From contig JBHORD010000161.1 in the NCBI GenBank assembly GCA_042408355.1, forward strand, positions 3,612 through 67,611: a stretch of DNA of 64,000 bases, read 5' to 3'. Source of the stretch: Fen-1038 sp042408355 (GTDB lineage Bacteria > Chloroflexota > Anaerolineae > Anaerolineales > Villigracilaceae). Shown one piece after another: positions 52,157 to 61,528 of this stretch; position 1 is the stretch's first letter, and each line of letters opens with the position of its first letter. The notes beneath the pieces were generated by a model, which was not told the DNA's origin, ran no database searches, and worked only from the letters and a program-made list of their open reading frames with translations. Made by a program: the position numbers and the translations under genes.

Positions 52157-53431
52157 ATGCTTATCCATTCCGCCTCTCAACTCCTGACTCTCCAAGGCGG
52201 CCCGCAACGCGGACGCGCCCTCGGCGCGCTGGGCATCATCGAAAACGGCGCGGTCATTATCCGTGATGAAAAGATTATCGCCGTCGGGTCAACCGATGAA
52301 CTGCGCGCCTCGTATAAAGATGAGCCGACGTTGGACGCAAGCGGATGTGTCGTCATGCCCGGCTTCGTAGATCCGCACACACATCTGATTTGGGCGGGCG
52401 ACCGCGCCAGCGAGTTTGAAATGAAGATGGCGGGCAAATCCTATCTCGATATTCTCGCGGCGGGCGGCGGCATCCTCTCCACCGTGCGGCAGACGCGCGC
52501 CGCCTCGATTGAATCGTTGATCGCACAGACCCGTCCGCGGCTGTTTCGCATGTTCGCGCACGGCACGACCACCGTCGAAGCCAAGACCGGTTATGGCCTT
52601 CAAACGGCGACTGAACTTCGTCTGCTCAAAGCATTGCTGGCGCTCGAAGACGAATGCCCGATTGATCTTGCCATCACGTTCCTCGGCGCGCATGCCATCG
52701 CGCCCGAATACAAAGACGATCCGCAAGGCTACACCGACCTCGTTTGCGATACGATGCTTCCGACGGTTCAACAATGGTGGCAGACTCATGCGCCGCGTCT
52801 GCCTCTTCCCTTTGTGGATGTCTTCTGCGAAGACCGCGCCTTCACGCTCGAACAATCGCGTCAAATCCTGACCCGGGCGCAGGCGCTCGGATTCCCCTTG
52901 AAAATTCACGCTGACGAGTTCGACAATCTCGGCGGCGCGTCGCTGGCGGTTGAGTTGGGCGCGGCGTCTGCTGATCACCTCGTCAAAACCTCCGATGCCG
53001 ATATTGCCGCCCTTGCAAAGTCAGACACAGTCGCGGTATCGCTTCCATGCACGCCGTTTGGATTGGCTGAACATGAATACACGCCTGCCCGTAAAATCAT
53101 TGAAGCCGGCGGCATATTGGCTCTTGCCACCGATTGCAATCCCGGCACGAGTTGGAATGAATCCATGCAATTTGCGATTGCGCTGGCCTGCCGCTACATG
53201 GGCTTGACGCCTGCACAAGCCATCGCCGCCGCGACCATCAATGCCGCGCACGCCATCCGCCGCGCAAATACAATTGGTTCGATTGAAGAAGGCAAGCAGG
53301 CGGATTTATTGATTCTATCCGTACCGGATTATCGTCACATGGGGTATCGTTATGGAACGAATCTCGTTAAACAAGTGGTCAAACGCGGTCACGTTTATTC
53401 GGTGGATGTCGGTTATTATCGGACTGCATAG
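52157..53431 (+). CDS. hutI: Imidazolonepropionase
   Basis: 424-residue amidohydrolase. The metal-binding HxH is in GFVDPHTHLIWAGDR near 70, EAKTGYGL near 137, the His of KIHADEFDN near 250, and the Asp of LATDCNPGTSWNESM near 322. These match HutI, which hydrolyses imidazolonepropionate to formiminoglutamate in histidine breakdown. No hutU or hutH lies in the window; arginase 1.2 kb further on is the only other amino-acid degradation gene near. Confidence 0.92.
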   Translation: MLIHSASQLLTLQGGPQRGRALGALGIIENGAVIIRDEKIIAVGSTDELRASYKDEPTLDASGCVVMPGFVDPHTHLIWAGDRASEFEMKMAGKSYLDILAAGGGILSTVRQTRAASIESLIAQTRPRLFRMFAHGTTTVEAKTGYGLQTATELRLLKALLALEDECPIDLAITFLGAHAIAPEYKDDPQGYTDLVCDTMLPTVQQWWQTHAPRLPLPFVDVFCEDRAFTLEQSRQILTRAQALGFPLKIHADEFDNLGGASLAVELGAASADHLVKTSDADIAALAKSDTVAVSLPCTPFGLAEHEYTPARKIIEAGGILALATDCNPGTSWNESMQFAIALACRYMGLTPAQAIAAATINAAHAIRRANTIGSIEEGKQADLLILSVPDYRHMGYRYGTNLVKQVVKRGHVYSVDVGYYRTA

Positions 53432-53445
53432 AAAGGAGTTCGGTT

Positions 53446-53634
53446 ATGTCTATTGATCTTTCGAGTCTTAATTCCGTCATCTGGATCATCGGCTTGCTTG
53501 TCGTTGTGATGGTCGTTCTCGGTATTCTGGGGTTTATCTTCAGGCACATCTTTCACTGGTTCGCGCGCGGCTGTGGTTGTGTCGGAACGATTCTTGTGAT
53601 CTTGATCGTTCTGCGCTTGTTGAGAATTCTCTAA
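53446..53634 (+). CDS. Small membrane protein, 62 residues
   Basis: One strong TM helix (residues 10-33), a short loop with RHIFHWFARGCGCVG, and a second hydrophobic helix at the C terminus. The Cys-Gly-Cys pair lies between the helices. AAAGGAG stands 7 nt before the ATG, which makes translation credible. It starts 14 nt after hutI. No family recognised. Confidence 0.65.
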   Translation: MSIDLSSLNSVIWIIGLLVVVMVVLGILGFIFRHIFHWFARGCGCVGTILVILIVLRLLRIL

Positions 53635-53689
53635 CCCAAACTTTGCGGGTCGGAGCGCACGAGGCAACGCCGGCGTATGCGAGGAGAAA

Positions 53690-53724
53690 TAAAAAATCGG
53701 GACAAGATTTACTCTTGTCCCGAT
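53690..53724 (-). terminator. Rho-independent terminator after the cytochrome b561-like gene
   Basis: Perfect 11-bp stem (53696-53706 with 53714-53724) and a T-run on the minus strand. Confidence 0.88.
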
Positions 53725-53727
53725 TCA

Positions 53728-54435
53728 TCATCCGTAACGTTTGCCGAACCACATGCGTCCGAGCAAATTATCTTTTACGAAGAATTGATGATAGAACGCC
53801 GCGCCGGCGTGGAAGACGATCAGCAGGAAAAATAGCGCCCAACTGACCCCGTGCAGACGACCCAACAGAAAGAAAAAATTGCCGCGTCCGGGGTTGCCCT
53901 CGAATCCGCCTTCGCCGCCGGGCCGTGGAAATTGGCCGGGCTGGAATTGACCATTGGGAGGAAACTGTCCGGGTCGAAATTCTCCCGGCGCAAAGCGCGG
54001 CGTTGTCGCTGCCAATCCAAACGTCCGCGCGAGGCGGTTGCCCTGCAATGCCAGAATAATCCCGGTGATCACGATGACGAACGTGAAGAAATACAATCCC
54101 CAGTGAGTCAGCTTGCCAACTATATCAAGGAAGGAATTGCCGGTGCTTGCCCAGTCCGGGCTTTTGGTGCGCCAGCGGACAATGAGACGGACGATCAATA
54201 AAACCAGCACCGTGATCCCGAGGATCATGTGGATTGCGAGTATTGGAAAGCCGGGAAGCAATAAACCTGCGCGGCGGCCCTCTCCGCCTTCGCCGCCGAG
54301 GAGACCGAGAAAAGCTGTGACAAAAATCAGAACGAAGATGAGCCAATGCAGAGCAACGAGCGCCGGATGATAGCGCTTTGGTTTCTCTTGAACAACGGAA
54401 ACAGATGTCGGAAGGGACATGGCATCAGTGGACAT
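53728..54435 (-). CDS. Cytochrome b561 (CybB)-like membrane protein with a low-complexity insertion
   Basis: 235 residues, four TM helices. Candidate haem ligands are H24 and H30 (YHPALVALHWLIF), the His of LAIHMILG near 70, THWGLYFF near 110 and LLIVFHAGAAFYHQFF near 208. Between TM3 and TM4 lies a Gly/Phe/Pro/Gln-rich stretch (FAPGEFRPGQFPP and PGQFPRPGGEGGFEG). The start at 54435 is set by AAAGGAG 9 nt upstream; an N-terminal extension in the same frame lacks one. Confidence 0.82.
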   Translation of the reverse strand: MSTDAMSLPTSVSVVQEKPKRYHPALVALHWLIFVLIFVTAFLGLLGGEGGEGRRAGLLLPGFPILAIHMILGITVLVLLIVRLIVRWRTKSPDWASTGNSFLDIVGKLTHWGLYFFTFVIVITGIILALQGNRLARTFGLAATTPRFAPGEFRPGQFPPNGQFQPGQFPRPGGEGGFEGNPGRGNFFFLLGRLHGVSWALFFLLIVFHAGAAFYHQFFVKDNLLGRMWFGKRYG

Positions 54436-54599
54436 GAGCAAAAACTCCTTTGCGCCGAGTATACAGATGCTTGATGAACGGAAGATGACAACTGAAGCCG
54501 CGTTTTCTTTTTCGGCGACTTCGCAAATGTGACCTACGGGTGACAATCGAAGATCTTTCTTTTGATAAAATAACCGCCTGTCAACCGCTCGGAGGAAAC

Positions 54600-55502
54600 A
54601 TGCAAATTGATATTATCGGCATACCGATTGATCTCGGCGCGGATCGCCGCGGTGTGGACATGGGCCCCAGCGCGATCCGCTACGCTCATCTACAGCAAAA
54701 ACTCGAAGCGCTTGGATATGCCGTTGAGGATAAAGGCAATATCGAAGTGCCCATTGCTGAGATGTGTTCCATCAATGATCCGAAACTGAAATATATTGAC
54801 TGTATCGTTCCGATGTCCCGGCGCGCGGCGGGCGCAGTGTCCACGGCGATGCAGGCCGGGCATTTTCCGCTCGTGCTGGGCGGCGATCACAGCCTGTCCA
54901 TCGGTTCGATTCGCGGCGCGGCCAAATTCAAAAAACTCGGCGTGCTCTGGATTGATGCGCACGCGGATTTCAACACCGACAAAACCACGCCGTCCGGAAA
55001 CATCCATGGGATGCCGCTTGCCGCGCTGTGCGGACGGGGGGACGCGCGTCTGACCCAATTGTGGGACGAGCCGCTTCCCGTCGTGGACCCGAGGCGGGTT
55101 GCCGTTATCGGAGCGCGTGACCTCGACCCGGGCGAGAAAGTCAATCTGCGCGAAGCGGGCGTGATGGTCATGGGCATGGAGCAGATTGACCGTCTTGGAA
55201 TGGTGACCGTCATGGAAAAAGCCATCGAGCGCGTTTCACGCGATGTGGACGGCCTTTATTTATCGTTCGACATGGACGTGATGGACCCGCGCCATGCGCC
55301 CGGCGTCGGCACGCCCGTCCCCGCCGGTCTGACCCAGCGCGAAGCGCACCTCGCCTGTGAGATGATTGCAGAAACAAGCCAACTAATTGGCATGGATATT
55401 GTGGAAGTCAACGCCATTCTCGATGTTCAAAATCAAACCGGCGCGCTGGCGGTGGAATTTGTTTTGTCCGCGCTTGGGAAAAGAATCTGGCACGGCGATT
55501 AG
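54600..55502 (+). CDS. rocF: Arginase
   Basis: 300 residues. The binuclear manganese motifs are GGDHSLSIGSIRG near 97, WIDAHADFNT near 121 and LSFDMDVMDP near 222, with GVGTPVPAGLTQREA following. It hydrolyses arginine to ornithine and urea. ATG 54600 has CGGAGG 5 nt upstream; the frame extends 20 codons further but without a binding site. A GATAAAAT -10-like site lies about 35 nt upstream. Confidence 0.93.
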   Translation: MQIDIIGIPIDLGADRRGVDMGPSAIRYAHLQQKLEALGYAVEDKGNIEVPIAEMCSINDPKLKYIDCIVPMSRRAAGAVSTAMQAGHFPLVLGGDHSLSIGSIRGAAKFKKLGVLWIDAHADFNTDKTTPSGNIHGMPLAALCGRGDARLTQLWDEPLPVVDPRRVAVIGARDLDPGEKVNLREAGVMVMGMEQIDRLGMVTVMEKAIERVSRDVDGLYLSFDMDVMDPRHAPGVGTPVPAGLTQREAHLACEMIAETSQLIGMDIVEVNAILDVQNQTGALAVEFVLSALGKRIWHGD

Positions 55503-55525
55503 TTGGCAAAATTGTGATAAAGAAC

Positions 55526-55531
55526 TAAAAT
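55526..55531 (+). promoter_or_regulatory. -10 hexamer of a leaderless start (response regulator)
   Basis: TAAAAT 6 nt before ATG 55538, no Shine-Dalgarno. Confidence 0.45.
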
Positions 55532-55537
55532 AAAGTC

Positions 55538-56170
55538 ATGAATGTTCCCCGAGGTCCGTTGCTGATTGTGGAGGATGTTCCGGACACGCTCAATCTATTG
55601 AGGGTCACTCTGGAGTTTAAGGGATATCGCGTGTTGACTGCCCGAAACGGGCACGAAGCGCTGGATGCGATTCAAAAAGAACGTCCGTCCGTTATCATCA
55701 CCGATATTTTGATGCCAAAGATGGACGGTTTCAGCCTGGTTCAGCGATTGCGAATCGATCCGGAGACTCGCAATATTCCCGTCATCTTTCTTTCCGCCAC
55801 GTACGTATCGCCGGAAGACAAGCAGTTTGCAATGATGCTGGGCGCTACGCGCTTCATTGAGAAGCCCATTGATACGGAAGATTTTCTGAAGGCGATTTCT
55901 GAGCTGTTCATAAACGGAGTACCAGAAACCCCCAAGCCGCTCGATGAGCGGGAGTTTTATGAAGGTTACCGAAAGCGGCTCGAAATAAAACTCCAGCATA
56001 AGAACACCCAGATTTCCCGCACCGAGCGCCTGCTGGAAACTCTGTCGGAGGAAGAGAAACCGCCGTTCCGCGTCGCCCTCCGCCAGGCTCTCGATGAACG
56101 GGAAGAGATCGAGCAGGAACTGGTTCAGATTCGCGAATTTATTAAAAAAAGCAATTCGTCAACGCAATGA
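55538..56170 (+). CDS. Response regulator with helical C-terminal extension
   Basis: 210 residues. Receiver domain 1-130: acidic VEDVPD near 12, phospho-acceptor Asp in VIITDILMPKMDG near 56, Ser/Thr switch IFLSATYV near 85, Lys in FIEKPID near 108. The rest (140-210) is charged and helical (KLQHKNTQISRTERLLETL), coiled-coil-like, with no DNA-binding or enzymatic domain. A stand-alone relay is likely. No cognate kinase adjoins. It overlaps the next gene by 4 nt. Confidence 0.88.
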   Translation: MNVPRGPLLIVEDVPDTLNLLRVTLEFKGYRVLTARNGHEALDAIQKERPSVIITDILMPKMDGFSLVQRLRIDPETRNIPVIFLSATYVSPEDKQFAMMLGATRFIEKPIDTEDFLKAISELFINGVPETPKPLDEREFYEGYRKRLEIKLQHKNTQISRTERLLETLSEEEKPPFRVALRQALDEREEIEQELVQIREFIKKSNSSTQ

Positions 56171-56949
56171 TCCAACCCGCATTAGCCGAACTCGAAGAAC
56201 TGGCCAGACGCGCCGGAAGTATTCTGCGCGGGAACTACCACAAGGAGCATCAAGTTTCTTATAAGGGTGTAATTGATCTGGTCACGGAAGTGGACCGCGC
56301 CTCGGAGGATTTTCTTCTGGGCGAGATCAACAAACGCTGGCCCGGCAGTTACATTATGGCAGAAGAAAGCGGAGTAACGCGGGGGGACAATGTCTCCAGC
56401 TGGTATGTTGATCCGCTGGATGGCACGGTCAATTACGCTCATCGAGTTCCGATCTTTTCTGTTTCAATCGCTTACGCATACGATGGGGTCATGCGGCTTG
56501 GCGTAGTTTATGATCCGATGCGGGACGAAATGTTTGCGGCAGAGCGGGGGAAAGGCGCATGGTTGAACGGGAATCCAATTCATGCGTCGGATGCAACCGA
56601 ATTGCAAAAGAGTCTGCTCGTTACCGGCTTTCCATACGACGCGTGGAATACGAAGCAAAACAACTTCGACAATTTTGTCCGCTTTGCAAAACTGACTCAG
56701 GGCGTGCGCCGCCTCGGATCCGCGGCGTTGGATGCGTCTTATGTGGCGGCCGGCCGTTTCGATGGCTTTTGGGAGTTATCTCTTAAGCCGTGGGATATCG
56801 CGGCGGGCGGCCTGATCGCGCGGGAAGCAGGCGCGACTGTCACCAATATCCAGGGAGGCGAAGATTATCTTTCGCCCCCGCAGTCCGTTATTGCATCGGC
56901 GCCGGGCATTTATTCGGAAATGATGAGGCAGCTGGCCTCAGCGTCGTAA
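56167..56949 (+). CDS. Inositol monophosphatase-family phosphatase
   Basis: 260 residues. Metal motifs: IMAEESGV near 62, WYVDPLDGTVNYAHR near 79, and KPWDIAAGGLIAREAGA near 211. Substrates in this family include inositol-1-phosphate, histidinol phosphate, fructose bisphosphate and PAP. PAP removal would fit the sulfotransferase locus, but that lies 50 kb away and the link is speculative. Coupled to the response regulator. Confidence 0.88.
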   Translation: MIQPALAELEELARRAGSILRGNYHKEHQVSYKGVIDLVTEVDRASEDFLLGEINKRWPGSYIMAEESGVTRGDNVSSWYVDPLDGTVNYAHRVPIFSVSIAYAYDGVMRLGVVYDPMRDEMFAAERGKGAWLNGNPIHASDATELQKSLLVTGFPYDAWNTKQNNFDNFVRFAKLTQGVRRLGSAALDASYVAAGRFDGFWELSLKPWDIAAGGLIAREAGATVTNIQGGEDYLSPPQSVIASAPGIYSEMMRQLASAS

Positions 56950-57034
56950 TTTTTTAAATCCCCATAAGGCAGATATGGGTTCACGCTTTCTGATTAATCT
57001 GATTAAAATGGAAAGTTGGAAAACGTCGTGAACC

Positions 57035-60000
57035 ATGAGCCTGGCTGAAACTCCGATCAGTAAAACGAAGATTCTGCTTCCCAAGCGCCGCGCGGATTTA
57101 TTGACGCGCAAGCGGCTGCTTGACGCGTTATATGAGTTTCTCGATCGAAAATTGATCATCGTTTCTGCGCCGGCCGGGTACGGAAAAACGTCGCTGTTGA
57201 TTGACCTGGCGCATCACAGCGACCTGCCGTTTTGCTGGCTGTCGCTCGATCCGCTCGACCGCGAGCCGCAGCGTTTCATCGCTTATTTCATCGCCGCGCT
57301 GACCGAACGCTTTCCGCAGTTCGGCAATCGTTCGCGCTCCATGCTGAATACGATGACCAATCTGGAAAAGCAAATGGAACCCCTCCTGGTCACGCTGGTC
57401 AACGAGATTTACGATAATATCCACGAACATTTTGTAGTGGTGGTGGATGACTTTCACCTTCTGGATGAGGTGCAGGCCATTCAATATTTTGTAAATCGAT
57501 TCGCTCAACTGGTCGGCGAGAACTGCCACTTAATTCTGTCTTCCCGTTCTTTGCCGGATCTTCAGGATTTGACTTTGCTCGTGGCCCGCGAACAGGTCGG
57601 CGGCCTGGATTTTTCGGACCTTACGTTCAGGCCAGATGAAATTCAGGCGCTTTTGGCGCAAAATCAACAGATTCACCTTTCTGATGCCGATGCAAAAAAG
57701 CTCGTTGAGGCGACGGAGGGCTGGATTACGGGGCTGCAGTTTACTGATAAAAATCAACTGCACCGAGGGTCGAATTTCCATCCGCCTCATGGGGTCGGCG
57801 TCAGTGTTTTCGATTATCTCGGCGAACAGGTGCTCGAACAGCAACCCGAATCGCTGCAGTTATTTCTCCTGCGAAGTTCCCTGCTGGAAGAATTCGACTC
57901 AAAATTATGCGATGCCGTTCTGGCTCCGTTCTATCATGAACAGCAGAACTGGTCAAAGTTGATTGATTTAATCATCCAGAAGAATCTATTTGCCCTGCCC
58001 GTTGATGCGAACGGACAGTGGATTCGATATCATCATTTGTTTCGTGATTATTTGCAGGAGCGGATGCGCAGTGAACGCCCTGATGAGGTCTTTCCCATCC
58101 AGCAAAGGCTGGCGGAATATCAGGAAAAGCAAAGGCAGTGGGAAAGGGCCTACCAGCTTTACAAACAACTTGGAGACATGGATGCGCTGACCGATATGAT
58201 CGAACGAGCGGGCATATTCATGTATCAGAACGCGATGCTAACATTGGAAAGCTGGTTAAAGGATTTGCCGCCATCCATCGTTCAGAGGCGTCCGGGGTTG
58301 CTATCCCTGCAGGGCGCGGTCGAAACGGCGAAAGGAAATGCGGCGGAAGCGGTGGCGCTGTTCGATCGGGCAATGGTTAAATTTCGTGAACAGCAAAACA
58401 TTCCCGGCATAGCATTGACACTCGCACGGCGAGGCATGACTTATAAAATTTTGGGAAATTATAAGGCTGCAGTTCAGGACGCAGAGGAGATTATCCAACT
58501 TACCCAATTTAGAGACGATTTGCAATGGAACTATGCGGAGGCGCTGCGCATAAAAGGCCTTAGCCTCTTCAGGGAAGGACAAACCCTTCAGGCGTCAGAT
58601 TATCTGGATCGCGCATTGGATATTTATAATCGCGTGGACGATACTCATTCAATTCCCATCTTGTTAATGGAAACTGCCATGATTAATACGGCGGGAGGCC
58701 GATACAAGGAGGCAAAGACCTCTTATGAAAAAGCCCTGTCTATCTGGAAAAAGGCTGGCAATTTGGCCTGGCAGGCGAGTTTGCTCAACAACCTTGGATA
58801 CTTGTATCATCAATTGGGGGAATATGAGCAGGCGGTTCATGCTTTGGAAGAGGGCCTGGTTTGCGCACGGCAGACTGGCAACAAACATATAGAGGCGCTA
58901 ATAGTTATTAGTTTGGGCGATTTATACGCCGAAGTTGAGGACTTTGAATTAGCCGCACAGAATTATCATCAGGCGCAGGAGCTAACCCAACAATTTGACG
59001 AACAATTTCTTAACAACTACCTTGCTCTTGCAAAAGCCAATCTGGCTGTATTGAGAGAAGATATATTGGATGCGCGCGCAATCCTTGATAGCGCCAACAG
59101 GGAAATCAAGACCAGCGGTTCGAATTACGAATTAGGTTTGTTCAAACTCATTATGGGACGTTTGCTATTGCTGGAATCAAAAAGCCTGGAAGCGGTCAAG
59201 GAACTGCTCCATGCCAAAGATTACTTTGTCAAGGATGGGCGCGAAACCGAAACCGTTTGGAGCCGCATTTGGCTGGCGGCTGCGCAGTGTCAAAGTCAAA
59301 ATCTTGCCGCCGCACGAGAGGAGTTAAACATTGTTTTAAGAGACACAAAACAGATGAATCATTTCACGGTCACTGCTGCCTGGCAGGCAAAGAAATGGAT
59401 GAAAGATCTACGCGACGATCCCGAACTCAAAACGTTTCTTAGGCCCTTATTTGAAAAGGTTGACCAGTTCGAGTTCCGATTGCCGCGCGTCCGCCGTCAG
59501 TTGAGGCGCATTGCAAGCACAATCGAGGTTCCGCCGTCGCAGTTGGTGATTCGTTCCTTTGGTCAGGGACAAGTATCAATCAACGGCAGGCCGCTGACAA
59601 TCAGCGATTGGCAGACACAATCTGTCCGGGAATTATTTTTCTATTTTTTGGCGCAGGACCGGCCTGTGACTAAAGAGAGGATTAGTGAAACGCTATGGCC
59701 CGACATTGACGAACCAGCCAAACTAAAATTGCGTTTCAAGAACGAAATTTACCGACTGCGGCGCGCGGTCGGCCAGGAAACAATTCTGTTTCGGGATGAC
59801 CGCTATCAATTCAATTTTGCGGTGGATCATGAATATGACGTTGAAGCTTTTGAAGCCTACCTTGGCAGAGCCAGGTCTTCTGTGGCGGTTGAGGAGCAGA
59901 TTGACTTTTATCGAAGAGCTATCGAATTAGTACATGGACATTATCTTGAAGATATTGATGCTACCTGGGTTTGGCCCGAACGCGAGCGTTTGAGTCAGCT

Positions 60001-60265
60001 TTTTCTATCGGCAGCGCTGTCTTTAGCGGAGCTGTATGTAAAGAGCGCCCAAATGCCGCGGGCGCTTGAGCTTTGTCAGCGGGCGTTGGAATACGATGCA
60101 ACCTTTGAGGCGGCGTACCGCTTGAAGATGCAAATTTATCACCGGCTGGGAGACCGGGCCTCCATTGTTTACACGTTTCGCGCTTGTGAGGAAGCGCTGA
60201 AAAAGGCATTCGACATGCCGCCATCAGAAGAGACCCTTAAACTACAACGGGAGTTGCTCACGTGA
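57035..60265 (+). CDS. Giant STAND-ATPase/TPR/SARP (BTAD) transcriptional regulator
   Basis: 1076 residues. Residues 15-330 form a MalT-like STAND NTPase: Walker A SAPAGYGKTS at 44-53, Walker B HFVVVVDDFHLLDE near 130. Residues 340-800 are TPR-like repeats (for example TLARRGMTYKILGNYKAAVQDAEE, LNNLGYLYHQLGEYEQAV). From about 835 an OmpR-type winged helix follows (IRSFGQGQVSINGRPLTI, then QSVRELFFYFLAQDRPVTK), then a BTAD domain to the end. It thus combines MalT-type sensing with a C-terminal SARP output; no LuxR helix-turn-helix. It probably controls the small-peptide/DUF5317/NHLP-like cluster directly downstream. Confidence 0.88.
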   Translation: MSLAETPISKTKILLPKRRADLLTRKRLLDALYEFLDRKLIIVSAPAGYGKTSLLIDLAHHSDLPFCWLSLDPLDREPQRFIAYFIAALTERFPQFGNRSRSMLNTMTNLEKQMEPLLVTLVNEIYDNIHEHFVVVVDDFHLLDEVQAIQYFVNRFAQLVGENCHLILSSRSLPDLQDLTLLVAREQVGGLDFSDLTFRPDEIQALLAQNQQIHLSDADAKKLVEATEGWITGLQFTDKNQLHRGSNFHPPHGVGVSVFDYLGEQVLEQQPESLQLFLLRSSLLEEFDSKLCDAVLAPFYHEQQNWSKLIDLIIQKNLFALPVDANGQWIRYHHLFRDYLQERMRSERPDEVFPIQQRLAEYQEKQRQWERAYQLYKQLGDMDALTDMIERAGIFMYQNAMLTLESWLKDLPPSIVQRRPGLLSLQGAVETAKGNAAEAVALFDRAMVKFREQQNIPGIALTLARRGMTYKILGNYKAAVQDAEEIIQLTQFRDDLQWNYAEALRIKGLSLFREGQTLQASDYLDRALDIYNRVDDTHSIPILLMETAMINTAGGRYKEAKTSYEKALSIWKKAGNLAWQASLLNNLGYLYHQLGEYEQAVHALEEGLVCARQTGNKHIEALIVISLGDLYAEVEDFELAAQNYHQAQELTQQFDEQFLNNYLALAKANLAVLREDILDARAILDSANREIKTSGSNYELGLFKLIMGRLLLLESKSLEAVKELLHAKDYFVKDGRETETVWSRIWLAAAQCQSQNLAAAREELNIVLRDTKQMNHFTVTAAWQAKKWMKDLRDDPELKTFLRPLFEKVDQFEFRLPRVRRQLRRIASTIEVPPSQLVIRSFGQGQVSINGRPLTISDWQTQSVRELFFYFLAQDRPVTKERISETLWPDIDEPAKLKLRFKNEIYRLRRAVGQETILFRDDRYQFNFAVDHEYDVEAFEAYLGRARSSVAVEEQIDFYRRAIELVHGHYLEDIDATWVWPERERLSQLFLSAALSLAELYVKSAQMPRALELCQRALEYDATFEAAYRLKMQIYHRLGDRASIVYTFRACEEALKKAFDMPPSEETLKLQRELLT

Positions 60266-60290
60266 TAGCGGCATAAGAAAGCGTCGAAAG

Positions 60291-60314
60291 CGGCCCTTGA
60301 AGGCCGTTTTTTTT
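60291..60314 (+). terminator. Rho-independent terminator after the SARP regulator
   Basis: CGGCC ... GGCCG hairpin followed by eight T residues, about 25 nt after the stop. Confidence 0.85.
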
Positions 60315-60394
60315 AATCTTTTGAAGCCTGTTTTGAAGCCTGGGGGGTTGTAAGATTTGAACAACCTAAAACAAAATCAGAAAGGAAAAATCTC

Positions 60395-60538
60395 ATGAAC
60401 AATAAATTCGCTCGTTTCGCGCTTTTGGCCGGCAAAATCAACCGCCAACATGTTCAGTTTATCATTGCAATCCTGGCGTTAGCCATGCTCGTGCTGGGAA
60501 TCGGCGCTCCGTTGGATAGCGGCGGTATTTCCCACTAA
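60395..60538 (+). CDS. 47-residue membrane peptide gene
   Basis: ATG 60395, stop 60536-60538, preceded by AAAGGA 8-9 nt upstream. The peptide has a basic N terminus (MNNKFARFALLAGKINRQ), one hydrophobic helix (VQFIIAILALAMLVLGIG) and the tail APLDSGGISH. It lies 80 nt after the regulator's terminator and 8 nt before the DUF5317 gene. No family recognised. It may be a precursor of a signalling or membrane-active peptide, or a small subunit of the following membrane protein. Confidence 0.6.
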   Translation: MNNKFARFALLAGKINRQHVQFIIAILALAMLVLGIGAPLDSGGISH

Positions 60539-60546
60539 AATAAGGC

Positions 60547-61116
60547 GTGATTCTCCTTCTAAGCCTTTTAGTCGGGCTGATGATCGGGGTGGGGTGGGCA
60601 TTTTGGCGGCATAGGCCATATCAAGTTCCTCGCCTGCATGCGATTTGGCTGGCTTTTACAGCCTTTCTGCCTCAGCTCATTGTCGCCTACCTGCCGCCAA
60701 GCCGACATCTTCTGCCCGATTGGCTCGCTGCTTTTGCCTTATCAGCCTCGCTGGTTCTTTTCCTTGCATTCGCATGGCTTAATCGTCATCTGCCAGGCAT
60801 CCCCATCTTGCTTGTTGGCTTAATGCTCAATCTGATTGTGATTGTGGCCAATGGCGGTTGGATGCCGATCAGTCCGGAAACAGCCAGCCATTTAGTGGGC
60901 AACACTGTCGCCCAGACGTTCGCATTGGGCAGCCGCTTGGGTCAAAAGGATATCCTTCTTGCTTCACAGAACATGCGTCTTGCATTTTTGGCAGATCGCT
61001 TTCTTCTCCCAAGTTGGTTTCCGTATAAGGCAGCCTTCAGTCTTGGAGATGTTTTCATTGCAGTAGGAATACTTTGGCTGTTAGCCAAGCCGGCATCAAT
61101 GCAAAAAGAGTTGTAA
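60547..61116 (+). CDS. DUF5317-type membrane protein
   Basis: 189 residues with five hydrophobic segments. The central LVGLMLNLIVIVANGGWMPISPE and the later SWFPYKAAFSLGDVFIAVGI are the conserved features of DUF5317 proteins. Starts with GTG, 8 nt after the small peptide gene, with AAGG very close. Function unknown. Followed after 1 nt by the NHLP-like gene. Confidence 0.68.
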   Translation: MILLLSLLVGLMIGVGWAFWRHRPYQVPRLHAIWLAFTAFLPQLIVAYLPPSRHLLPDWLAAFALSASLVLFLAFAWLNRHLPGIPILLVGLMLNLIVIVANGGWMPISPETASHLVGNTVAQTFALGSRLGQKDILLASQNMRLAFLADRFLLPSWFPYKAAFSLGDVFIAVGILWLLAKPASMQKEL

Positions 61117-61117
61117 C

Positions 61118-61393
61118 ATGATTACGTCCAGAAATACTTTTACAAAAATGCCGTTCAGAATCGGCATGGCGGATGCGCATATCGGCCTCAGCAGTGTATT
61201 TGCGGCCGCAGTAGTCAATCGAGAATTCCGGAATATGCTGTTGCAAAACCCGAGATATGCTCTCGAAAATGGTTATCTGGGTGAGCAGTTTCTTCTGAGC
61301 GCAGAGGAACATTCTCTTTTGACTTCGATTCGGGCTACTTCGCTTACCGATCTGGCGCAGCAAATTATCGTCGCACAAGGAGCAGGCGATTAA
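61118..61393 (+). CDS. Small protein resembling nitrile-hydratase-leader-like (NHLP/Os1348-type) peptides
   Basis: 91 residues. VFAAAVVNREFRNMLLQNPRYALENGY (27-53) follows the leader pattern xxAxxDxEFRxxLLxDPxxALxxxG, and the tail LSAEEHSLLTSIRATSLTDLAQQI is also like Os1348-family proteins. No Gly-Gly cleavage core follows, so it may be a stand-alone leader-like or regulatory protein. It is part of the cluster after the SARP regulator. No RiPP-modifying enzyme is seen nearby. Confidence 0.5.
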   Translation: MITSRNTFTKMPFRIGMADAHIGLSSVFAAAVVNREFRNMLLQNPRYALENGYLGEQFLLSAEEHSLLTSIRATSLTDLAQQIIVAQGAGD

Positions 61394-61528
61394 GAGAAAA
61401 CGTCAGCGAAATCTTAATCTTCTTTCACAAGCTGGCGCGGTGGAGCGACGCGGTGGAGCAGGGGACGTGATGACGAGGGGATCATCGCGCCCCGCGTCCC
61501 GCTTTGGTTAGGTCATTGGAAAATAGAA

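Noticed and set aside
61118..61393. RiPP precursor peptide
   Set aside because: There is leader-like sequence but no recognisable core, cleavage site or modifying enzyme nearby; left as NHLP-like.
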